From positions 248,001 through 312,000 of the forward strand of contig NZ_JAMQGO010000001.1 in NCBI RefSeq assembly GCF_023703375.1: DNA of 64,000 nucleotides, given 5' to 3'. Origin of the DNA: Lutimaribacter degradans. Lineage in GTDB: Bacteria > Pseudomonadota > Alphaproteobacteria > Rhodobacterales > Rhodobacteraceae. How positions within the stretch are numbered: position 1 is the first letter of the stretch; each line of letters begins with the position of its first letter. The notes under the pieces are model-generated. The model was not told where the DNA came from, ran no database searches, and saw only the letters and a program-made list of their open reading frames with translations. Positions 28,312 to 37,404 of the stretch are shown one piece after another. Made by a program: the position numbers and the translations under genes.

Positions 28312-28725
28312 ATGTTTCGCAGTCTTGCCATCTCACTTGCCCTGTTCGCGGCGACGCCTTCCTTGGCGGATTTCGCGGCGATCAACGGGTTGCGGGTTGT
28401 TCCCATGGGCGATGGCGCCCGGTTCGAGGTGATCGGCCGTGCCGGCTCGGGACCGCAGCAGTATTTCTGCGCGGCAGCCGATTATGCGCAATCGGTACTT
28501 GGCGCGCCCGTCGCGGGCCGTGTGTCGGTTGCCGCGCCCCGTGGCGCCAGCCAAACCCGCCCCGGCCGCCGCGCGGTGGCCTTCGTGGTGGATGACGGCC
28601 CCGGGCGCCGTGCGGGTGATGACAATCGCTATGGCCTTTCGGTCAGCGAGGTCGGGTTCAATGTCAGTATCGGCATGGCCCGCACCAGCTTTTGCTTCGA
28701 CGATGACCCGCTCTGGCTTTATTGA
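28312..28725 (+). CDS. Secreted protein of unknown function
   Basis: A 137-aa product with a Sec signal peptide (MFRSLAISLALFAATPSLAD, cleavage after SLA). The mature part has two Cys and a beta-rich pattern; the YFCAAADYAQ segment is followed by a glycine/arginine-rich middle. Probably periplasmic. AGGAAAGAG stands before the ATG. Its last 7 bp overlap the end of the convergent AEC transporter gene. Confidence 0.65.
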   Translation: MFRSLAISLALFAATPSLADFAAINGLRVVPMGDGARFEVIGRAGSGPQQYFCAAADYAQSVLGAPVAGRVSVAAPRGASQTRPGRRAVAFVVDDGPGRRAGDDNRYGLSVSEVGFNVSIGMARTSFCFDDDPLWLY

Positions 28726-29633
28726 CGGGCCAGCATCTCGGCAACGGCCATCCAGGCGGGTAATGTAAGCGCCGCCAATATCGTGCCCTGCGCGATCAGG
28801 GTGGCGGCCAATTGCCTGTCGGCCCCGAAACCCGCGGCCAGCACATGCGCGGCCGAGGCCGTGGGCAAGGCTGCGAAAACCACCAGAACCGGCGCCAGCC
28901 CGGGCCCGGCCCCGACAGCCAGGGCAACCAGGCTGACTGCCGCGGGCAGCGCCACCAGCTTGGTCGTCACAAGGCAGGCCGAAAAGCGGTCGAGTTTCGC
29001 CATGGCCCGCCAATTCAACGTCGCCCCGATGGAAATCAGCGCAACGGGGATCGCCGCCTGGCCCAGCAACGAGACCGGCGCCAGCACCGGTTGCGGAATG
29101 GTCAGCCCGCTGACACCCACCGCCACGCCACCCAGGCTTGCCAGTAGAAACGGGTTCAACGCCAGCTTGCGCAAGGCCGGGCCAAGGCGCAGCCCCTCGC
29201 CACGTGACAGGCCGGCCACCGCAAAGATGTTTGCCACCGGGATCGCCATGCCGATGATGATGGAGAACAGCGCCGGATCGGTCGAGGGCAGCGCCTGCAC
29301 CACCACGAAACCAAGCGCGGTGTTGAACCTCCAGGCGGTCTGCCAGGCGCCCGCGAAATCCAGAAACCGCGCCGGGCCAAGCGGGCGCGCCAACCACCCC
29401 AGGCCCAGACCCAGCGCCAGGATCGCCCAGACAAGCGGCCCGATCAGCGTCAGGCTGGCCGGGTCAATGGGCCGCGCGGCGGCCGTGACAAAGATCAACG
29501 CCGGAAACAGGATCTCGAAATTCAGGCGGTCCAGCCCGGCCCAGGCATTTTCCGAAAGCCGCCGCCGCACCGCCCCGCCAAGGCCGACCAGCAGGATCGG
29601 GGGCAGAAGCCCGGTCAGGATGATCTGGAACAT
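28719..29633 (-). CDS. AEC-family (auxin efflux carrier-like) transporter
   Basis: A 304-aa membrane protein with about ten hydrophobic helices in two repeats of five, the AEC family layout. Typical elements are the N-terminal PPILLVGLGGAVRRRL, the ASLGGVAVG helix and an AALPTASAAHVLAAGFG segment in the second repeat. Bacterial members export or import organic acids such as malate; the substrate here is unknown. The start at 29633 removes an upstream extension that lacks hydrophobic sequence. Convergent with the secreted protein gene. Confidence 0.85.
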   Translation of the reverse strand: MFQIILTGLLPPILLVGLGGAVRRRLSENAWAGLDRLNFEILFPALIFVTAAARPIDPASLTLIGPLVWAILALGLGLGWLARPLGPARFLDFAGAWQTAWRFNTALGFVVVQALPSTDPALFSIIIGMAIPVANIFAVAGLSRGEGLRLGPALRKLALNPFLLASLGGVAVGVSGLTIPQPVLAPVSLLGQAAIPVALISIGATLNWRAMAKLDRFSACLVTTKLVALPAAVSLVALAVGAGPGLAPVLVVFAALPTASAAHVLAAGFGADRQLAATLIAQGTILAALTLPAWMAVAEMLARQ

Positions 29634-29701
29634 GCATGTGCCCTTTGACGGATCGCGCGCCTCGTCTTGCCGTGCATGGATGGCGATGTAAAGCTGCGCC
29701 C

Positions 29702-30106
29702 ATGCAGCATACATTCCAGATACGGACCCGTGGTCAGGGGCTTTACGAATTCACCGACGACGTGGCCGATTGGGTGACGGGCGACGGGGTGCTGACGCTG
29801 ATGGTGCGCCACACCTCGGCCAGTTTGCTGATCCAGGAAAATGCCGACCCCGAGGTGCAGAGCGATCTGCGCGCCTTCTTTCATCGTCTGGTGCCGCCCA
29901 CGACCGACCCCGGCATGGCCTACCTGACCCATACATACGAAGGCCCCGATGACATGCCCGCGCATATCAAGGCCGCGCTCTTGCCCGTCAGCCTGCAAAT
30001 CCCGGTGCAGGGCGGGCGGATGCGGCTGGGCACCTGGCAGGGCATCTACCTGTTCGAGCATCGCGACGCGCCCCATACCCGGCAGGTGGCCGCGCATCTG
30101 GGCTGA
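29702..30106 (+). CDS. YjbQ/UPF0047 family protein
   Basis: A 134-aa protein with the family's strongly conserved core: LMVRHTSASLLIQENADPEV near residues 37-56 and GTWQGIYLFEHRDAPHTR at the C-terminus, including the His/Asp/Glu residues thought to bind metal or phosphate. Family members show weak thiamine-phosphate-synthase-like activity, so the name sometimes given is secondary thiamine-phosphate synthase; the true role is unclear. It is divergent from the AEC gene, and a start at 29702 fits the family length. Confidence 0.92.
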   Translation: MQHTFQIRTRGQGLYEFTDDVADWVTGDGVLTLMVRHTSASLLIQENADPEVQSDLRAFFHRLVPPTTDPGMAYLTHTYEGPDDMPAHIKAALLPVSLQIPVQGGRMRLGTWQGIYLFEHRDAPHTRQVAAHLG

Positions 30107-30298
30107 TTTGCTGGCGTCTCGCCTTTTGCGGCCACCTGCATTGCGGCCTGTTGCAGCGCCGTGTCAGATGGAGAAACGCCCTATCTTGGGGTCGCATTTC
30201 CCCCCTACCCAAAACTTGGGCGCTGTCCTATAGTGCCTGTGGATAAGTGGGGCAAAGCCACCACCAGAGGCAGAGACAGAAGAATAAGGGGAACGGCA

Positions 30299-30772
30299 AT
30301 GCGCTGCCCGTTTTGCGGAAACATAGACACGCAGGTAAAGGATTCACGCCCCGCCGAGGATCACGTGTCGATCCGGCGCCGGCGTTTTTGCCCCGCATGT
30401 GGCGGGCGCTTTACCACCTATGAACGGGTGCAGCTGCGCGATCTTGTCGTGATAAAGACGAATGGCCGCCGCGAAGATTTCGACCGCGACAAGCTGGAAC
30501 GCTCGATCCGCATCGCGTTGCAAAAGCGGCCCGTCGAACCCGAGCGCATCGACCAGATGATTTCGGGCATCGTGCGCCGCCTTGAAAGCATGGGCGAGAC
30601 GGATATTCCGTCGAAGACGATCGGGGAAATAGTGATGGAGACGCTGGCGCGGATCGACACCGTTGCATACGTGCGATTTGCCAGCGTTTACAAGAACTTC
30701 CAGGCGGCCGACGATTTCGATAAATTCGTATCCGAGCTGCGCCCCGACGTGGATGCGGCCCCGAAAGAGTGA
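30299..30772 (+). CDS. nrdR: Transcriptional repressor NrdR
   Basis: A 157-aa regulator of ribonucleotide reductase genes. The zinc ribbon is MRCPFCGN...[14 protein letters not shown] (residues 1-42), followed by an ATP-cone (~49-139). The start ATG is fixed by the family's MRCPFCG N-terminus, behind AAGGGGA. The stop overlaps the GTG start of ribD (GTGA), so the two are coupled, an order widespread in proteobacteria. Confidence 0.97.
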   Translation: MRCPFCGNIDTQVKDSRPAEDHVSIRRRRFCPACGGRFTTYERVQLRDLVVIKTNGRREDFDRDKLERSIRIALQKRPVEPERIDQMISGIVRRLESMGETDIPSKTIGEIVMETLARIDTVAYVRFASVYKNFQAADDFDKFVSELRPDVDAAPKE

Positions 30773-31869
30773 CCGGGGACGACGCGAGATTCATGGCGTT
30801 GGCCCTTTCGCTGGGGCGGCGCGGGCAGGGCAACGCCTGGCCCAACCCCGCGGTCGGCTGCGTGGTCGTGCGCGATGGCCGCATCGTCGGGCGCGGGTGG
30901 ACCGCGCCGGGCGGGCGGCCCCATGCCGAGCCGCAGGCGTTGGCGCAGGCCGGCCGGCTGGCACAAGGCGCTACCGCTTACGTCACCTTGGAGCCTTGCG
31001 CCCATCACGGCCAGACCCCGCCCTGCACCGATGCGCTGATTGATGCAGGCGTGGCGCGCGTGGTCGTTGCGCTTGAAGACAACGACCCCCGCGTGGCGGG
31101 CAAGGGCCTTGCCCTTTTGCGCGCGGCGGGCATTGACGTGAACACCGGCGTTCTGGCCGAAAGGGCGGCGCAGGACCTGGCCGGGTTCCGGCTGGTGCGC
31201 GGACAGGGGCGGCCCTGGCTTACGCTCAAACTGGCCAATTCCTTTGACGGGCGCATTGCCACCGCCACCGGCGAAAGCCAGTGGATCACCGGCCCGCAGG
31301 CCCGTCGCGCGGTGCATGCGATGCGCATGACCCATGATGCGGTGATGGTGGGCGCGGGCACGGCGCGCGCCGATGATCCATCGCTGACCGTACGCGACAT
31401 CGGCGCCGCGCGGCAGCCCGTGCGCGTGGTGGTATCGCGCCGGCTGGATTTGCCGCTATCGTCGAAACTGGCGCGCACCGCGCGCGAGGTGCCGGTATGG
31501 CTGTGCCACGGCCCTGACCCCGACGGCCCGCTGGCCGACGCCTGGGATGGCATCGGGGCGAAACGTCTGCCCTGCGCCGTGATCGGGGGCCAACTCGACC
31601 CGGGCTCGGTCTTGTCAGAGCTGGCCACGGCAGGGCTGACGCGCGTGTTCTGCGAGGGCGGCGGCGCGTTGGCCGCGTCGTTGCTGGCCGCGGGGCTGGT
31701 GGATGAACTGGTCGGCTTTTCCGCCGGTGTCGTCATAGGGGCCGAAGGGCGGCCCGCCGTGGGCGTTATGGGCGTGGCACGCCTGGCCGAGGCGCCCCGG
31801 TTCAAGCTGGTGGAAACGCGCGCCCTGGGTGGTGACGTGTTGCATCGCTGGTGGCGGACCCCGGCCTAA
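30769..31869 (+). CDS. ribD: Bifunctional riboflavin biosynthesis deaminase/reductase RibD
   Basis: A 366-aa protein catalysing steps 2 and 3 of riboflavin synthesis. The N-terminal cytidine-deaminase-like half has the zinc site [10 protein letters not shown] (His, Glu) and [12 protein letters not shown]. The C-terminal NADPH reductase half begins near residue 145 ([11 protein letters not shown], then [12 protein letters not shown]). The start is GTG, overlapping the nrdR stop. The 3' end overlaps the convergent kpsC by 4 bp. Confidence 0.96.
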   Translation: MTGDDARFMALALSLGRRGQGNAWPNPAVGCVVVRDGRIVGRGWTAPGGRPHAEPQALAQAGRLAQGATAYVTLEPCAHHGQTPPCTDALIDAGVARVVVALEDNDPRVAGKGLALLRAAGIDVNTGVLAERAAQDLAGFRLVRGQGRPWLTLKLANSFDGRIATATGESQWITGPQARRAVHAMRMTHDAVMVGAGTARADDPSLTVRDIGAARQPVRVVVSRRLDLPLSSKLARTAREVPVWLCHGPDPDGPLADAWDGIGAKRLPCAVIGGQLDPGSVLSELATAGLTRVFCEGGGALAASLLAAGLVDELVGFSAGVVIGAEGRPAVGVMGVARLAEAPRFKLVETRALGGDVLHRWWRTPA

Positions 31870-33902
31870 CGCCGCCACAGGTAGGCTTGGCTGGCAAAAA
31901 CCCCCTGCAATTTCGACAAAAGCCGCAACGGCACGCCGGGCGCGGGCAGGCGGCCGTGTTCCAGCCGGGTCACGATAACCTCGACCGGGCAGGGCTGGCC
32001 CGTGACCGGGTCGCGATAGCGCGGATAGTCGATCAGCGTTGCATGCACCAGGCTTTCCAGCGTCGGGCGCGCGGTGCGGCGGGGCAGGGCGGGACCAAGG
32101 TGCCGCGTCAGGCCCCATCCGGCGTAGAAAGGCGCCCCCAGCGTTACCACCGGCACGCCGCGCATCAGGGCCTCGAACCCCAGCAGCGAGGTCATCGTCC
32201 ATACCTCGTCCACATGGGGCAGCACGGCGGCCGGATCGGTCAGGTCAAGCACCCGGTCGGCAAGCCCCACCAGGTCGATGGGCGCAATATTCCCGGGCCG
32301 CAGCCCGGCCTCGACATCCGGGTGCGGCTTGTACAGGATCACCGCGTCGGGGTTGGCCGCGCGCGCGGCCTGCAAAAGCGCGCGGTTGGTCGATACCTTG
32401 CCGCTGCCCAGCCGGATGGATGCGTCATCCTCCACCTGGCCCGGCACCAGGATCTGCCGCCCCCCAGGCAGGTCGGGTGCGTGGCCGCCCAGGTTGTATT
32501 TCGACAGGCCCTTGTCGGTGATGCGGCGGATCAGGGCGCGGGCGCGATTGTCCTGGTCGGGGCGCAGATCGGCGCGGGCGGCGATCAGCCGTTCCAGCCG
32601 GCTTGCTTGTGACGGATCGTAGTAAATGCCCAGGTCATCGCATACCAGCGACAGGGGCGGCACCAGTTTCGCCCCCAACCCGCGCGAGCGCAGAAAACCG
32701 TCCTCGACCCGCAAGGCGTCGTCGTTCGCATCCGCCTGTGCTGCCCAGACCATGCGCCGTGCCCGCGATTTCGCGGCAAGATCGCGCGCCTTGGCCGGGG
32801 TGTCGGCAAAGCGCACGCCCTTTGCCGCGCCGAAAAAAACCTGGATCGCGCCGCGCTTCCACAGCCGCATCCCCTGCGCGACCCAGCCGTGCCGATCCTC
32901 GCGCCAGGCGCGGGCCTGCGCGTCGAGCGTGTCGATCGCCCGCTCCAACTCGCACAGGCAGTCATCGAACGGATCATACCAGACGGGGTAAAGGATCATC
33001 GCGCCAGCAAATAGCTGTGCGCGGGTCAGGCTGCGGTTGCGACGCAAGACGGCGTGCAGGTCTTCGGTCAGGTCCCAGCCGGCATAAAAGGGGCGACCGA
33101 AAACGCGTGGGCGATGCCCGGCCATTATTGCCTCGAACCCCATCTGCGACGACACGGTATAAACCGCAACCGCCCCCTCCAGCAGCGCCCAGGGGCTGAC
33201 CGGGTCGGCCAGAAGCGTTGTGCGGGCGTCCAGATCATCGGGCCCGAAATAGCCCGCGCGGTGGCCGGCGGCGGTTTCGGGGTGCGTCTTGATCACGATG
33301 CGCGCGCCGGGGTGCTCGTCGCGGGCGTGAAACAGCATTTCCTTGAACGAATTTGCATCGGCCATCCCGTGGGTGACAGAGGCATCCCCGCGCGTCTGGT
33401 CGATCACCAGAACATAGCCCGGATCGGGCAGGGCGGCGGCGGGGTCGACCGCGCAATACTTGGTCAGGTGGGCCTCTTGCAGCCGCGCGATGGCGCCGCG
33501 CGCCCGGCCCAGCAAGGCGGCATCGTCCAACGGGTCATCGCGCAGCAAGCGTTCCAGGTCGGATGGGTGGGACGGGTTGAAGTGCATCCCCGCGTGGTCG
33601 ATGATCAGCCCGATGGGCGCGTCCCCCGAGCGCCCCGGGTAAAGCGAGCGCAGGAACGCATCCTCGACTCGCACCAGCGCAGCGCCCGTCGCGCGGGCCA
33701 CTGCCTCGCCGCGGCTGGCATAGCGGGAATGGCCCCACACCCCCACGAGATCATCTGGCCCGGGCTTGCCCAGCGTTGGTTGATACCCCGCCAGTTGCAG
33801 GATGCGGCGCACGCGGCGCTGTGTCAGAAAACCGGCGTTGTAATGGAAAAGCCGCCGGGGGCCGGCCCCGGCGGCTGCATTGTTGTTCGGCACATCGGCC
33901 AT
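31866..33902 (-). CDS. kpsC: Capsule polysaccharide biosynthesis protein KpsC-like (beta-Kdo transferase)
   Basis: A 678-aa protein with two related halves, as in KpsC, which builds the beta-Kdo linker on the lipid anchor of group 2 capsules. The first half contains RVEDAFLRSLYPGR and KTHPETAAGHRAGYF; the second repeats these as RVEDGFLRSRGLGAK and KPHPDVEAGLRPGN. Both halves carry a GF(E)A(I/L)M.G..P...G.PFYAGW motif. The start lies 6 bp after the stop of the export lipoprotein gene, so it is probably last in a kpsS-wza-kpsC unit. Which of the two halves is active is not testable here. Confidence 0.9.
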   Translation of the reverse strand: MADVPNNNAAAGAGPRRLFHYNAGFLTQRRVRRILQLAGYQPTLGKPGPDDLVGVWGHSRYASRGEAVARATGAALVRVEDAFLRSLYPGRSGDAPIGLIIDHAGMHFNPSHPSDLERLLRDDPLDDAALLGRARGAIARLQEAHLTKYCAVDPAAALPDPGYVLVIDQTRGDASVTHGMADANSFKEMLFHARDEHPGARIVIKTHPETAAGHRAGYFGPDDLDARTTLLADPVSPWALLEGAVAVYTVSSQMGFEAIMAGHRPRVFGRPFYAGWDLTEDLHAVLRRNRSLTRAQLFAGAMILYPVWYDPFDDCLCELERAIDTLDAQARAWREDRHGWVAQGMRLWKRGAIQVFFGAAKGVRFADTPAKARDLAAKSRARRMVWAAQADANDDALRVEDGFLRSRGLGAKLVPPLSLVCDDLGIYYDPSQASRLERLIAARADLRPDQDNRARALIRRITDKGLSKYNLGGHAPDLPGGRQILVPGQVEDDASIRLGSGKVSTNRALLQAARAANPDAVILYKPHPDVEAGLRPGNIAPIDLVGLADRVLDLTDPAAVLPHVDEVWTMTSLLGFEALMRGVPVVTLGAPFYAGWGLTRHLGPALPRRTARPTLESLVHATLIDYPRYRDPVTGQPCPVEVIVTRLEHGRLPAPGVPLRLLSKLQGVFASQAYLWRR

Positions 33903-33908
33903 CCGGGC

Positions 33909-35045
33909 CTAGTTGCCCGAAGCGAGATCGCTTACCGCGTTGACCGAACCAAGCGAGCCGGTCAGCGCCGAAATCGTCTTGTCCCACTGGGTGAACGGCG
34001 CTTCGGTCACGTAGAGCGTGTCGTCATCGCGGATCGAGAAATCGCGCGCCATGAACATGCCGTTGGGCTGGGTCAGGTCCAGAACGTAAACCATGCGCTG
34101 TGCGCCTTGCAGATCGTCGCGCCCCAGCACCTGGTTCGCGATATCCGCGGGTTCGTTGCGGAGCACGAAAACACCGGTCGGGTCAGCCGCGTTGGCCAAC
34201 AGGCCGCCCACCTGGGCAATGGCCTCGATCGCGCTGAGCGTCTGGGATTCGAACGGTACGCGCGACTGGCTGCCGGTGGCACCAAGCGCGGTGAAAGCGC
34301 GGCTGTCCTCTTCGACCAAGATACGGTCGCCCGGGCGCAACGCGATGTCGAATTCCGGGTGCTTGTAAAGATCTTGCAGCCATACCTTCGAGCGTTTGTC
34401 GCCGCGGATCACGGTGATCTGTGCGATTTCCGGTTCGATCGCGACGCCACCGGCGCCCGCCAGCATCGCCGACAAGGTGCGGGTAGGCCGCTCGATCGGG
34501 TAAACGCCCTGGCCGCCCACGGCCCCGACGATCGACACCGTCGCGCCGTCACCGGCCAGGCGCCGCACCTCGACCTGGGGTTCGGGGGTCTGGTCTTGCA
34601 GTTTCTCGGTGATGATCCGGCGCAGCGCCTCGGGCGAGTTGCCTGCGGCGCGGACACGACCGGCGTAGGGCACGAAAATGAACCCCGTGCCGTCAACCTG
34701 CACCTCTTCCAGCGCGGTGGCATTGATGCCTTCACCCGCCAACAGGCCGTCATCGACGTTTTCCCAGATCGTCAGGCCCAGCGTATCGCCCGCGCGGATC
34801 GTGTCAGACCCGAGGATGCCCGCGTTCTTGAAATCGCTTGTAAAGCCCAGTGCCGGCACCACGGCCGTTGCGGCTGTCACGCGATCATTTACCGAAACGA
34901 CATAGGCGTCGCCCTCACGCAGGACGGAGCCAGCAAAGATTTCGCGTTTGTTGGGGCCCGAACGTGGCAGGCTGCAAGATGCGACAAGGGCAACCGCGAC
35001 AACAAGGGCGACGGACTTCGCCCGCCGGGAAGTTTGGGGTTTCAC
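33909..35045 (-). CDS. Polysaccharide export outer-membrane lipoprotein (Wza/KpsD type)
   Basis: A 378-aa lipoprotein. The GTG start at 35045 is preceded by AGGAGA and gives a short signal ending in the lipobox VASC (Cys ~24). The mature part has a Poly_export domain (IRAGDTLGLTIWENVDDGL, then VPYAGRVRAAGNSPEALR) and SLBB-type beta-grasp segments (VYPIERPTRTLSAMLAGAGG). It should form the outer-membrane channel for the capsule. Upstream M codons would give a longer product without a good signal. It lies between kpsS and kpsC. Confidence 0.88.
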   Translation of the reverse strand: MKPQTSRRAKSVALVVAVALVASCSLPRSGPNKREIFAGSVLREGDAYVVSVNDRVTAATAVVPALGFTSDFKNAGILGSDTIRAGDTLGLTIWENVDDGLLAGEGINATALEEVQVDGTGFIFVPYAGRVRAAGNSPEALRRIITEKLQDQTPEPQVEVRRLAGDGATVSIVGAVGGQGVYPIERPTRTLSAMLAGAGGVAIEPEIAQITVIRGDKRSKVWLQDLYKHPEFDIALRPGDRILVEEDSRAFTALGATGSQSRVPFESQTLSAIEAIAQVGGLLANAADPTGVFVLRNEPADIANQVLGRDDLQGAQRMVYVLDLTQPNGMFMARDFSIRDDDTLYVTEAPFTQWDKTISALTGSLGSVNAVSDLASGN

Positions 35046-35189
35046 TGCTCGGTCTCCTCGACCTGTTATGGTTCTGCCTCGGTGTTTTTTTGCGAAGCTA
35101 ACCCAGCACGTGTAAAAAATCCAGCGTCTCGCGCGGTTGGACTGCTTCGGCACGGGCAAGGTGTTGCTTGCCGGACTCGCAAGCACGGA

Positions 35190-36482
35190 TCAGGTGACGG
35201 CGCGTAAATGCTGGCGCGGGGCCGCGGTGCCCGATTCCAGAGCGTCATACGGGTCTTCTGACGATAGCATCATGTCGACGACCTGGCGCAGCAACTGCCG
35301 GCGCCCGCGTGCCGAATAAAAGCCGCCGGGCACTTGGCTGGTTTCCAGCAGGTAGCGACGATAATCCTTGTAGGCCTTGCGGTCGGGCCGGGCGGGTTGC
35401 GCGAAAAACCGGACAAGCGGCTGGGCCGAGACGAATTCGGGCTTGGCATAGACCGCCGTACCGAACACCTTGAGCGGGATACCGCGCCACAACACCTGTT
35501 GCGCCGCGGTCGAGTTCACGGTGACGGCCGAGCGGGCATCGTTGAGCAATTGTGCCAGCTTGCCGCCGCGCACGTAATGCACGCGGTCATGCACCCCCGC
35601 CTGTCGGGCCAGGCGGGAAATCTCGTGGCGCAGGGGCACGCGGCCATCCTCGAGCGGGTGCGCCTTGATCACCAGGTGATGATGGCCCGGCGCGCCCTTG
35701 GCGAAATCGCCTATCACCAGTTCGAGAAACTCGGTCATCGTGGAAAAGGGGCTGTGCATCTGGAAACTGCTGTCATGCTCCAGTTGCAAGAGCGCCAGAT
35801 GATAGGGAAACCCGCCATTGCGAACGCGCCGCGTGGCCAGGCGCCGCTCGAGATGGTGGATGGGCATCAGCAGCAGCCGCCGCAGGTAAAGGCGGAATTC
35901 CTTGGTCACCGGCAGGTCGCGATGCGGACGGAAATTGCGGTAGGCGCCGTTTCGGAACATCACGAACCAATGGTAAAGCGCGCCGTAAAAGATGTGTTGG
36001 CGCATGTCGCCCCAATGCGCCGGCGGCACGGGGGTGTCCATGTCCGATTGCGCAAGCGCCTTTCGCATCTGGGCGATGGTCATGCGCATGAGCCGCGAAT
36101 GGCCGTTGGCGCCGCCGCGCTCATAGGTGACCCAGTAGGGACGCAGGTACCCTTCTTCGAAGACATGAACCGTCACCCCCAGCGCGTGGGCCCGTTCGAT
36201 CGCGGTGGCGTGGATTGCGCGGGTATCGCCGTAAAGCACGATATCGGTGACGCCCTTTTCGGCCACCAGCGCGGTGAAACGGTCGGCCCAGGCCGCGGCC
36301 TTTTCGTGGAAGGGAATGTAGGTGGACGGGTCGAACCAGAACGCCCGGTCGCCGGCGTTGAAACCCACGCGCCACACCTGCGCGCCCGTCAGGCGCAGCA
36401 TCCGGCCAAGCCGGTGAAAGAATGGCCCGTGCGGCCCCTGCAGAAACAGGAAAACCCGGTTTTTCGGTGTGCCTTCGCTCAT
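35190..36482 (-). CDS. kpsS: Capsule polysaccharide export protein KpsS-like (Kdo transferase)
   Basis: A 430-aa protein with KpsS features: N-terminal FLFLQGPHGPFFHRLGRML, then VLYGDTRAIHATAIERA, VFEEGYLRPYWVTYERGG, and the C-terminal TVNSTAAQQVLWRGIPLKV with a conserved His upstream (VIKAHPLEDG). KpsS adds the first Kdo to the phosphatidylglycerol anchor. It is the first gene of the minus-strand block; 144 bp separate it from the export lipoprotein. No capsule synthase, KpsM/T ABC transporter or KpsE is in the window, so the rest must lie elsewhere. Confidence 0.9.
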   Translation of the reverse strand: MSEGTPKNRVFLFLQGPHGPFFHRLGRMLRLTGAQVWRVGFNAGDRAFWFDPSTYIPFHEKAAAWADRFTALVAEKGVTDIVLYGDTRAIHATAIERAHALGVTVHVFEEGYLRPYWVTYERGGANGHSRLMRMTIAQMRKALAQSDMDTPVPPAHWGDMRQHIFYGALYHWFVMFRNGAYRNFRPHRDLPVTKEFRLYLRRLLLMPIHHLERRLATRRVRNGGFPYHLALLQLEHDSSFQMHSPFSTMTEFLELVIGDFAKGAPGHHHLVIKAHPLEDGRVPLRHEISRLARQAGVHDRVHYVRGGKLAQLLNDARSAVTVNSTAAQQVLWRGIPLKVFGTAVYAKPEFVSAQPLVRFFAQPARPDRKAYKDYRRYLLETSQVPGGFYSARGRRQLLRQVVDMMLSSEDPYDALESGTAAPRQHLRAVT

Positions 36483-36620
36483 GACCAGCCAGAGTATCCT
36501 TGCATGCCTGCAATGGGTCTTACCGCGTCAGTCGGGCAAGAATAAGGCGGAAAATGCACGCGCTTGCCTTGAAGGCTGCGGGCCGCTACGTCATGGGGCG
36601 CACAAGCAAGAGGGCACGCC

Positions 36621-37208
36621 ATGTTCACGGGCATCATCACCGATATCGGCCGTATCGCGGCACTGGAGCATCGCGGCGACCTGCGCGCGCGCATCGAATC
36701 GCGCTATGACATGGACCGGGTCGATCTGGGCGCCTCGATCGCCTGCGACGGCGTCTGCCTGACCGTGGTCGACAAGGGCGCGGGCTGGTTCGACGTGGAT
36801 ATCAGTGCCGAAAGCGTGTCGAAAACCAACATCGCCGACTGGGCCGAAGGGCATCGCATCAACCTTGAACGAGCGTTGAAGGTGGGTGACGAACTGGGCG
36901 GGCATATCGTGTCGGGCCATGTCGACGGCGTGGCCGAGGTGGTGGCCCTGCGCAACGAAGGTGACAGCACACGCGTGACATTCCGCGCACCGCAAGAGCT
37001 GGCACGGTTCATCGCGCCCAAGGGCTCGGTTGCGCTGAACGGCACCTCGTTGACGGTGAACGAGGTCGATGGCCGTGATTTCGGTGTGAACTTCATTCCC
37101 CACACCAAGGAAGCCACCACATGGGGCGACGTGGCGGTGGGCGACCGTATCAACCTGGAAATCGACACCTTGGCCCGCTATGTCGCGCGCCTGAACGAGT
37201 GCGCCTGA
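36621..37208 (+). CDS. ribE: Riboflavin synthase alpha chain
   Basis: A 195-aa lumazine-binding protein with the diagnostic MFTGIITDIGRI N-terminus and two homologous halves, each with a TV-type motif (GVCLTVVD and GTSLTVNEV). It joins two molecules of 6,7-dimethyl-8-ribityllumazine to riboflavin. It is divergent from kpsS and would be the next riboflavin gene after ribD if the capsule block were removed. No FMN riboswitch is recognisable upstream. Confidence 0.96.
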   Translation: MFTGIITDIGRIAALEHRGDLRARIESRYDMDRVDLGASIACDGVCLTVVDKGAGWFDVDISAESVSKTNIADWAEGHRINLERALKVGDELGGHIVSGHVDGVAEVVALRNEGDSTRVTFRAPQELARFIAPKGSVALNGTSLTVNEVDGRDFGVNFIPHTKEATTWGDVAVGDRINLEIDTLARYVARLNECA

Positions 37209-37278
37209 CGCCCGCCTGATCCTGCGGTGTCGCGTTCCGCGACGCGGTGTATCTCGGCCCCTGGCGGAGCCTGCGGGT

Positions 37279-37340
37279 GAGGGGGCGCTGCCCCCGTCGC
37301 GCGTGCCGCGCGCCTCCCCCGGGGTATTTCCGGCAAGAGG
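37279..37340. repeat. GC-rich palindromic intergenic repeat (REP-like)
   Basis: The sequence has hairpin GGGGGCGCTGCCCCC followed by GCGCGTGCCGCGCGC, then CTCCCCCGGGGTATTT. It matches from memory a family of short palindromic elements scattered in Rhodobacteraceae intergenic DNA. I found only this one clear copy in the window. Confidence 0.5.
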
Positions 37341-37404
37341 AAAACCGGGGCAAGACGGCGCTTGCTTTTCATGCCGAACCGGATTTGATCGGAGCATGGC
37401 CAAG

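Noticed and set aside
30107-30298. Search for NrdR boxes or an FMN riboswitch before nrdR-ribD
   Set aside because: No NrdR-box pair and no conserved RFN element was recognisable.
31851-35207. Long plus-strand frames opposite the capsule genes
   Set aside because: KpsC, the export lipoprotein and KpsS are recognised on the minus strand; the plus frames are Arg/Pro/His-rich shadows.
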